Source: a virus. Taken from it: a stretch of DNA of 35,756 nt. A model generated the notes under the pieces. The model saw only the letters and a list, made by a program, of their open reading frames with translations, was not told where the DNA came from and made no database searches. The position numbers and the translations under genes were made by a program. Positions 32,738-35,756 of this stretch are shown here, piece by piece (position 1 is the stretch's first letter; each line of letters begins with the position of its first letter). The stretch spans positions 1 to 35,756 of the IMG/VR virus record IMGVR_UViG_3300044638_002440; one strand, 5' to 3'.

Positions 32738-33113
32738 GCGAACCCCCTAGTAAGTGCGGGTTACGACATCCCGCGTCACTACCGTCAGGGGAGGCGACCT
32801 GACTTTGGGCGATGAGGAGGGTGCCCAGTGACCGATTGGGTACATCGACCGCCTAAAGGGCAGCCGCAAAAAAATTTTGTAGCCGGCCAACATAGCCCCC
32901 CGGCCTGCAGCTCAGTGGCCAGCAGGGGGTCACGACCGGAGTCGACCAGTGCGTGTGAGCGGCCAACCCAGTGCGTGTGAGTAGGTATGTGTGGTGGAAC
33001 CAAAGCCACCCCCCGTCGCGCTCGATGGGCCGCTGGCGGGGGCCGGATGCCGCCGCTGGACGGCAGGCCGGAGGGGGGTCTGCCATGCCATTAAAGGAGT
33101 GCGCGATCCGCTA
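32738..33113. other. 376-nt non-coding stretch between small terminase and metallopeptidase
   Basis: No convincing gene is seen on either strand. The open frames here lack ribosome-binding sites and have odd composition. The stretch is G+C-rich, with several G or C runs. It contains a direct repeat (32,946-32,981), a seven-T tract on the minus strand (32,869-32,875), and short GGCC inverted repeats around 32,880-32,905. Because it borders the small terminase it is a candidate packaging or terminase-recognition region. It could also hold a phage-specific promoter for the genes downstream. None of these is proven. Confidence 0.5.
32946..32981. repeat. Direct repeat, 14 nt, period 22 nt
   Basis: The 14-mer CCAGTGCGTGTGAG occurs at 32,946-32,959 and again, identically, at 32,968-32,981, separated by 8 nt. 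The 22-nt period is close to two helical turns, as expected for a protein that binds the same DNA face twice. It sits in non-coding DNA next to the small terminase gene. Terminase binding is a natural guess. A promoter operator is also possible. Confidence 0.6.
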
Positions 33114-33737
33114 TTAGGCCGCCTCCGCCCCGTCTGGGAGCGCCTCAACAGCAGGGGTAGCGTCGATGGTGATCCCACCCCCACCCCTGTCCATGAGGGG
33201 CAGTCCGATCTTGAACGTGACGGCGGTCTGCGCCTTGGGTGCCTGCACCTCCCCCCAGCGGCCCGGTCGCAACTTGGCGGCAATCCACTTGCGTGTGTCG
33301 ATCCGCAGTCGGGCGGCCTGTACGGCCTCGATGCTGCCCCCGTTGGCGGCCACCTCGTCGGCGATGTCGCACATCTCGTCGGCCAGACTGTCGGCACGAT
33401 CCTCGTGTGCGCGTGCGTAGCGTTGCTGGAAGTCGGGGCGCTCCCGCATCCACCGGTACACCGTCTGGGCTTCCATCCCGTGGATCTTGCAGAAACTGCG
33501 CAGGCTGTTCCCCTGTGCGATCCATGTGCAGAGTTCGTCTGCCCTCTCGTCTGTGTAGGAACTGGGTCTCCCCATGATTCCCTTCTGTCTGGACTCCTGC
33601 AGTGCCTTGAAGGCTGCCTGCTCTCTCTCCCGCTCTGTGGCGAGTTCCTGCTGCTGGATCGCGTCCTTCCGCTCCCTTGCGGCGCGGCGTTTTTCCTCAC
33701 GCTTGCTCTCGCTGTTCACTGCCTCTCCCTCGCTCAC
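33114..33737 (-). CDS. Terminase small subunit
   Basis: 207 aa from the GTG at 33,737, which overlaps the upstream stop (GTGA). A second GTG at 33,719 has a better GGGAGAGG spacing, so the first six residues are uncertain. After a basic helical N-terminus (about 5-45) comes the DNA-binding helix-turn-helix with GRPSSYTDERADELCTWIA, then SLRSFCKIHGMEAQTVYRWM. The oligomerisation part follows, with ADSLADEMCDIADEVA and RLRIDTRKWIAAKL, a strong signature of phage small terminases. The tail is beta-rich and probably contacts the large subunit. It recognises the packaging site and recruits the motor encoded at 27,265-28,707. Confidence 0.88.
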   Translation of the reverse strand: MSEGEAVNSESKREEKRRAARERKDAIQQQELATEREREQAAFKALQESRQKGIMGRPSSYTDERADELCTWIAQGNSLRSFCKIHGMEAQTVYRWMRERPDFQQRYARAHEDRADSLADEMCDIADEVAANGGSIEAVQAARLRIDTRKWIAAKLRPGRWGEVQAPKAQTAVTFKIGLPLMDRGGGGITIDATPAVEALPDGAEAA

Positions 33738-33883
33738 TTCTTGCCGCGCTTCGCTGTCTTAGAGGCCTTCCGGAAGTCTGCGGCACTGGGTGCGCCCTTT
33801 GATCCCGGCTTGCGCATCGATTCCCCGCTCCCTGCGGCGATGCGGCGGCGCTTTTTCCAAATGTTCTCGTACAGTCCGGGCAT
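33734..33883 (-). CDS. Small basic phage protein upstream of the terminase (49 aa)
   Basis: 49 aa, found only by reading the gap. The ATG at 33,883 shares a base with the stop of the preceding gene (TGATG), and the TGA overlaps the terminase GTG. The sequence begins MPGLYENIWKKRRRIAAGSG and continues with RKPGSKGAPSAADF and a Lys-rich end. The MPGLY-NI-KKR-RIAAGSGE-MRKPG pattern is a widely conserved small phage protein found in structural and packaging modules. Function unknown; nucleic-acid binding is plausible from its charge. Confidence 0.8.
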   Translation of the reverse strand: MPGLYENIWKKRRRIAAGSGESMRKPGSKGAPSAADFRKASKTAKRGKK

Positions 33884-34077
33884 CAGCGCTTGCCGTAGTC
33901 CTGCTTGCCGCGGTATCCACCGCAGCCGCTGCCGACCATGCCGCCGTGCTTCATGCCGTACTCAGCGGCCTCTTCGGCCACAACAGCCTTGCTCGCACCG
34001 CCACGCTTCAGCGCTCGCATTTCGCTGCGCCCGTGCTTGGAACCGTGCTTCTTGCCGTGCATTTTGCCCTTCATCAT
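33883..34077 (-). CDS. Small basic His/Gly-rich phage protein (64 aa)
   Basis: I start at the ATG at 34,077 (MMKGKMHGKKHG), because TAGGAG lies 7 nt upstream. The frame is open further to 34,341 but without a ribosome-binding site. The product is Lys/His/Gly-rich at the N-terminus and ends with YGMKHGGMVGSGCGGYRGKQDYGKR, an ending common to small phage structural-module proteins. It is the first gene of the minus-strand unit, right beside the divergent control region. Function unknown. Confidence 0.78.
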   Translation of the reverse strand: MMKGKMHGKKHGSKHGRSEMRALKRGGASKAVVAEEAAEYGMKHGGMVGSGCGGYRGKQDYGKR

Positions 34078-34121
34078 CTCGAAACTCCTATTTTCGTAGG
34101 GGAAATCACTTATTTCGACAT

Positions 34122-34144
34122 TTGTCAGAAACAAGTGTTGACAA
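34122..34144. promoter_or_regulatory. Inverted repeat (operator candidate) in the divergent control region
   Basis: TTGTCA and TGACAA form a perfect 6-bp inverted repeat with an 11-nt spacer. It lies 45 nt upstream of the first minus-strand gene and overlaps the putative -35 box of the plus-strand promoter. That is where a repressor would block both directions. No regulator gene is visible in the window. A chance repeat of this size is possible. Confidence 0.35.
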
Positions 34145-34166
34145 CAACTGTGGAACTGTTCAGGAT
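34138..34166 (+). promoter_or_regulatory. Putative sigma70-type promoter for the plus-strand genes
   Basis: TTGACA (perfect -35) at 34,138-34,143, a 17-nt spacer, and CAGGAT as -10 at 34,161-34,166. The -10 matches TATAAT at only three positions. It points toward the plus-strand genes and lies at the boundary of the two transcription directions. Transcription from here would make a leader of about 260 nt before the first start codon. Confidence 0.4.
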
Positions 34167-34168
34167 AC

Positions 34169-34263
34169 GCACCACTGGCCTCCCAGACGGGCCACCCAAA
34201 CAAAGGTTCTGGTGCCGGATGAGCGCAAGCAGCCCGGCGGCTCCCTGAGACGGAGTCCGGCCT
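34169..34263 (+). other. Structured 5' leader upstream of the first plus-strand gene
   Basis: The 34,078-34,433 gap holds no convincing gene, but its plus-strand RNA can fold well. GCACCA (34,169-34,174) pairs with TGGTGC (34,210-34,215) and encloses a TGGCC/GGCCA hairpin (34,176-34,194). A second long imperfect hairpin spans 34,231-34,263: CCGG/CCGG and CTCC/GGAG stems, outer AG/CT pair, 7-nt loop, no T run. These would be the first parts of the leader if transcription starts near 34,173. A regulatory role is possible. The pairings are read by eye and not scored. Confidence 0.45.
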
Positions 34264-34338
34264 AAAGCATCGGTGAAGCCGTAGGGTTGAAGGCAATGAC
34301 CTGCAAGTACAGCAGCCGCCCGAAAGTCTGACGATGCC

Positions 34339-34404
34339 CAACGAACCGGAGAATCAATCTCGCGACTGAGTAGAGCGCCCTCGCTTAGGACGCTGCACTG
34401 AGTC
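34339..34404 (+). ncRNA. Degenerate third copy of the hammerhead-type leader element
   Basis: From 34,391 the sequence aligns with the ribozyme at 35,500-35,561. CGCTGC, then CTGA and GTC are shared, but four bases of the catalytic core (the CGAG of CTGACGAG) are missing. AACAACAACTG then leads to the ribosome-binding site. Upstream, CGAACCGG at 34,342-34,349 matches CGAAACCGG of the other copy with one A lost. An AGCG/CGCT stem replaces stem I, with a larger loop. The AGTC end is 29 nt before the ATG, the same spacing as in the intact copies (28 and 29 nt). With core bases lost it should not cleave. Confidence 0.5.
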
Positions 34405-34433
34405 ACAACTGTTAACAACAACTGGAGATGAAC

Positions 34434-34742
34434 ATGAACTACGCCAACCACTACGGCTACAGCGACGTGAACCCTTTCGAGATCGTGCGGCGCGTGAGCG
34501 ACAAGACGCTCGAAATACGCGCCATGAAGGCTGAGCGCGACCCCTCGTGGAAGCCTGACTTTGTCCCCGGCGGCTTCTTCGGCACGGTGGTCAACCAGAG
34601 CAGCCAGCAGTGGCTGATCAAGAGCGACCCGGACGGTCGCGTTGTCCGCATCCGCCTTGGCAAGCACGGCTGGAAGGATGCCGCGAAGCGGCGCTATGGC
34701 CTGTCCGACGAGCCGGTCAAGTTCTACGACTACAACTTCTGA
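34434..34742 (+). CDS. Conserved phage protein of unknown function (102 aa)
   Basis: Of two in-frame ATGs I choose 34,434, because GGAG lies 6 nt before it; the one at 34,428 directly follows that GGAG. The product reads NPFEIVRRVSDKTLEIRAMKAERDPSWKPDFVPGGFFG, then WLIKSDPDGRVVRIR and a KFYDYNF C-terminus. I recall this as a widespread small phage protein (EIVR-VS-KT-E-R-MKAERDPS-KPDFVPGGF), with no known function. It is the first gene of the plus strand and follows a structured leader. Probably early expressed, which is an inference from its divergent location. Confidence 0.85.
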   Translation: MNYANHYGYSDVNPFEIVRRVSDKTLEIRAMKAERDPSWKPDFVPGGFFGTVVNQSSQQWLIKSDPDGRVVRIRLGKHGWKDAAKRRYGLSDEPVKFYDYNF

Positions 34743-34763
34743 CCTTGAGGCTAGTTGATGCCT

Positions 34764-34867
34764 GAAAGGTAGGAAACAAAGCCTTCGCGCCGTGGAGTAA
34801 CAACCGGACAACAAACTCCGGTTGCCACGGCGGAATGTTTCGGGAAGTGCAATCCCACCTACTTTTT
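34764..34867 (+). ncRNA. Candidate structured RNA with five helices, between two plus-strand genes
   Basis: The gap contains nested complementary segments. P1 is GAAAGGTAGG (34,764-34,773) with CCTACTTTTT (34,858-34,867), 10 pairs including two G-U. P2 is AAACA (34,774-34,778) with TGTTT (34,836-34,840). P3 is GCCGTGG (34,789-34,795) with CCACGGC (34,825-34,831), perfect. P4 is CAACCGG (34,801-34,807) with CCGGTTG (34,818-34,824), perfect, 10-nt loop and a 5-nt bulge below. P5 is GGGA/TCCC (34,842-34,856). P1 would enclose the P2-P4 arm and P5. I match it to no known class. It ends 6 nt before the first hammerhead ribozyme. It may also act as a terminator because of the five T at its end. Confidence 0.6.
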
Positions 34868-34873
34868 ACTTCA

Positions 34874-34925
34874 GGTCGAAACCGGCGTGAGCCGGTCTGG
34901 CAGTGATGCTGCCACTGACGAGACC
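34874..34925 (+). ncRNA. Type II hammerhead self-cleaving ribozyme, copy A
   Basis: All core elements are present. Stem II closes the motif: GGTC (34,874-34,877) with GACC (34,922-34,925). GAA (34,878-34,880) is followed by A15.1 (34,881). Stem III is ACCGGC/GCCGGT with GTGA tetraloop (34,881-34,896), ending in U16.1. C17 is 34,897, giving the GUC cleavage triplet. Stem I is TGGCAG/CTGCCA with loop TGATG (34,898-34,914). CTGACGA (34,915-34,921) is the conserved C3-A9, with N7 as C. The predicted cut is between 34,897 and 34,898. The open end at stem II makes it type II. It lies between two genes, 28 nt before the next ATG. Confidence 0.93.
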
Positions 34926-34937
34926 AACAACATCAAC

Positions 34938-34951
34938 ACAACTGTGAGGCT
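34938..34951 (+). repeat. 14-nt leader repeat, copy 1 (contains the ribosome-binding site)
   Basis: ACAACTGTGAGGCT is identical to 35,574-35,587. It holds the GAGG Shine-Dalgarno, 4 nt before the ATG at 34,954. A shorter form (ACAACTGGAG) precedes the ATG at 34,434. Another ACAACTGTGGA lies at the promoter near 34,144. In both full copies it follows a hammerhead ribozyme. Confidence 0.75.
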
Positions 34952-34953
34952 AT

Positions 34954-35208
34954 ATGCAGATCGTCGACCAACTGGGTGCGCTCAACGCACAAATCTCCGC
35001 CCTCAACCAGCAGGCTGAGGCCATCAAGAAAATCCTGCGCGACTCTGGCGCTGGCGAGTACCGCGGCGAGGTCTTCCGCGCCGTCGTGTCGGAGCGGTCA
35101 TCGAGCCGCATCGATTCGACCAAGGTGCGCAAGATTCTGACCGACGAGCAACTCGCCGAAGTCGTGTCGGAAGTGCGCTCCACCAGCGTCTCGCTGTTCG
35201 ACCTGTGA
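34954..35208 (+). CDS. Small coiled-coil phage protein (84 aa)
   Basis: 84 aa. The first 30 residues are a coiled coil (LGALNAQISALNQQAEAIKKILRDSG). GAGEYRGEVFRAVVSERSSSRID is followed by TKVRKILTDEQLAEVVSEV. This helix-then-beta plan matches small phage proteins of unknown role that often lie in early regions. The ATG has GAGG 4 nt upstream in the 14-nt leader repeat. If the ribozyme cuts, its mRNA starts 56 nt before this ATG with a hairpin (stem I). It is followed by the 35-aa gene after 8 nt. Confidence 0.82.
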   Translation: MQIVDQLGALNAQISALNQQAEAIKKILRDSGAGEYRGEVFRAVVSERSSSRIDSTKVRKILTDEQLAEVVSEVRSTSVSLFDL

Positions 35209-35216
35209 GGTGATCG

Positions 35217-35324
35217 ATGGACGCATTCCTGTTCTACGCGCCACGCATGGCGCTCGCACTGGCCGTGTTCGCACTGGCCGGATACATCGCTTTCGGTTGG
35301 CTGGACGAGGAGGATTCGAAATGA
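35217..35324 (+). CDS. 35-aa single-TM membrane protein
   Basis: A 35-codon gene found by reading the gap. The ATG at 35,217 has GAGGTG 4 nt upstream, and its TGA overlaps the next ATG (ATGA). The product has one membrane segment (about residues 9-28, RMALALAVFALAGYIAFGWL) between a short N-terminus and a short acidic tail (DEEDSK). The tight coupling on both sides supports it. Function unknown; small early membrane peptides in phages can act on host membrane processes. Confidence 0.72.
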   Translation: MDAFLFYAPRMALALAVFALAGYIAFGWLDEEDSK

Positions 35325-35500
35325 AACACGAAAACGAAGAAGTCGATCGGATTGTCGAGCGACTGTTCAAGTACATCGAGCAGGCATCGAAAGATGGCTA
35401 CGTGGTGTCTGAATCCTGCGTTCGATCGCAGATCACCTACGTGTACCAACTTGGCCACTTCGATGGCCGGATCAAGGGCATCAAGGAGATGGCCCGATAG
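35321..35500 (+). CDS. Small phage protein of unknown function (59 aa)
   Basis: I start at the ATG at 35,321, with GGAGG about 8 nt upstream, overlapping the previous stop. The frame is open further back without a ribosome-binding site. The product is MKHENEEVDRIVERLFKYIE, then GYVVSESCVRSQITYVYQLGHFDGRIKGIKEMAR. It is a helical, charged protein with no family I recognise. Its TAG stop ends at 35,500, which is the first base of the second hammerhead ribozyme. Ribosomes terminating here could therefore touch ribozyme folding. Confidence 0.75.
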   Translation: MKHENEEVDRIVERLFKYIEQASKDGYVVSESCVRSQITYVYQLGHFDGRIKGIKEMAR

Positions 35501-35561
35501 ACCGAAACAGGCTCGCCGTGAGGCGTCCCTGTCGCAGCGTGATGCGCTGCCTGACGAGGTC
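35500..35561 (+). ncRNA. Type II hammerhead self-cleaving ribozyme, copy B
   Basis: The same architecture as copy A with compensating differences. Stem II is GACC (35,500-35,503) with GGTC (35,558-35,561). GAA is 35,504-35,506 and A15.1 is 35,507. Stem III is ACAGG/CCTGT plus CGCC/GGCG with a 2x2 internal loop and GTGA tetraloop (35,507-35,532). C17 is 35,533, again in GUC. Stem I is GCAGCG/CGCTGC with loop TGATG (35,534-35,550). CTGACGA is 35,551-35,557. The predicted cut is between 35,533 and 35,534. It begins on the last base of the preceding stop codon and ends 29 nt before the next ATG. Confidence 0.93.
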
Positions 35562-35573
35562 AGACAATCAACA

Positions 35574-35587
35574 ACAACTGTGAGGCT
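35574..35587 (+). repeat. 14-nt leader repeat, copy 2 (contains the ribosome-binding site)
   Basis: Identical to 34,938-34,951. GAGG lies 5 nt before the ATG at 35,591. As in copy 1, it sits between a hammerhead ribozyme and a start codon, so ribozyme and leader appear to have been duplicated as one module. Confidence 0.75.
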
Positions 35588-35590
35588 CCC

Positions 35591-35756
35591 ATGATCAACC
35601 AAATGTCCAAGTCCCAACTCGTCGAGTTGGTTCGCCGGGTGTCCGGTTCCGCTGGCGACTACGCTCGCAAGTCCAAGCAGGACTTCATCGAGCAAGTGGC
35701 CGCTCTGCCGCAGGAGAAGGTCGCTGAGGCGATTTCCTCGATGGGCCTGATCTCAG
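35591..35756 (+). CDS. Hypothetical protein, N-terminal part (runs off the window)
   Basis: Open from the ATG at 35,591 to the window end (55 codons). GAGG lies 5 nt upstream in the leader repeat. The visible part is helical, MINQMSKSQLVELVRRVSGSAG, then SKQDFIEQVAALPQEKVAEAISSMG. Two short Leu/Val-rich helices resemble a small DNA- or protein-binding helical domain, but I do not recognise a family. If the ribozyme upstream cuts, its mRNA begins 57 nt before this ATG. Confidence 0.75.
   Translation, partial: MINQMSKSQLVELVRRVSGSAGDYARKSKQDFIEQVAALPQEKVAEAISSMGLIS

Noticed and set aside
32865-32910. Intrinsic terminator on the minus strand before the metallopeptidase gene
   Set aside because: A seven-T tract exists, but the upstream GGCC repeats give only a 4-bp stem about 10 nt away. 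Too weak to call.
32785-33086. Two short minus-strand frames (74 and 77 codons) in the terminase-metallopeptidase gap
   Set aside because: No good ribosome-binding site, odd Cys/His/Trp/Pro composition, and they overlap each other. Better described as non-coding DNA.
32930-33700. 256-codon minus-strand frame overlapping the small terminase
   Set aside because: It is in another frame of the terminase gene and has a low-complexity Arg/Ser/Pro composition. The terminase frame has a clear family match.
32991-34265. 424-codon open frame on the plus strand
   Set aside because: It is antisense to the small terminase and two conserved small genes, is rich in Arg/Pro/Cys, and has no ribosome-binding site. 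It is an effect of the high G+C content.
34144-34433. tRNA or known riboswitch in the plus-strand leader
   Set aside because: No T-loop GTTC-A motif, no CCA end and no riboswitch signature that I recognise.
34125-34814. 229-codon minus-strand frame opposite the first plus-strand gene
   Set aside because: Starts at TTG with no ribosome-binding site and runs through the structured RNA. The plus-strand gene has a recognised family pattern.
35234-35695. 153-codon minus-strand frame at the right end
   Set aside because: It is antisense to two coupled genes and ribozyme B, with no ribosome-binding site.
1-35756. CRISPR array, insertion sequence, integrase or attachment site
   Set aside because: No regularly spaced repeats with spacers, no transposase or integrase frame and no target-site duplications were seen.

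Overview
The window is part of a tailed double-stranded DNA phage genome (class Caudoviricetes). It holds a nearly complete late region on the minus strand (about 1-34,077) and the start of a divergent plus-strand region (about 34,140-35,756). There are two adaptor-like genes, a large nozzle-like protein and glutamine/alanine-rich internal-type virion proteins, and no recognisable tape measure, tail tube or sheath. This points to a short-tailed (podovirus-like) virion. A cytoplasmic GH24 endolysin, GTA-type holin and lambda-J/S74-type adhesins fit a Gram-negative, probably proteobacterial, host. The host is inferred.

Reading the minus strand in its transcription direction (right to left): two tiny basic proteins and the small terminase (34,077-33,114); a 376-nt non-coding stretch with a direct repeat; a zinc metallopeptidase and an HTH plus metallophosphoesterase protein; a lysis cassette (two holin-like membrane proteins, a GTA-type holin, a 29-aa membrane micro-ORF, the endolysin and a C-terminally anchored protein); large terminase, portal, scaffold and major capsid protein; adaptor genes; a BppU_N-like protein, a repeat protein, a small tail protein and a 1963-aa S74 tail fibre; four tandem paralogues; a virion protein ending in a Hint (intein-like) domain; a small protein followed by an intrinsic terminator; the 879-aa nozzle-like protein; a 1340-aa gpJ-like adhesin; small fibre-associated genes; a GNAT protein; and three internal-virion/ejection-type genes, the last running off the left edge. 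Most genes abut or overlap by 1-4 nt, so they are probably a few long polycistronic units.

The plus-strand right end is the most interesting part. It encodes short proteins of unknown function separated by highly structured RNA. Two of the intergenic elements (34,874-34,925 and 35,500-35,561) match the hammerhead ribozyme core exactly, in type II topology. All three helices form, they covary between the copies, and each has a GUC cleavage triplet. Each ends 28-29 nt before a start codon and is followed by the same 14-nt leader and ribosome-binding segment. A third copy, with small deletions in the catalytic core, precedes the first gene of the strand. A separate multi-helix RNA (34,764-34,867) lies just upstream of the first ribozyme. 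The likely system is self-cleavage of an early polycistronic mRNA into units with uniform 56-57-nt 5' leaders.
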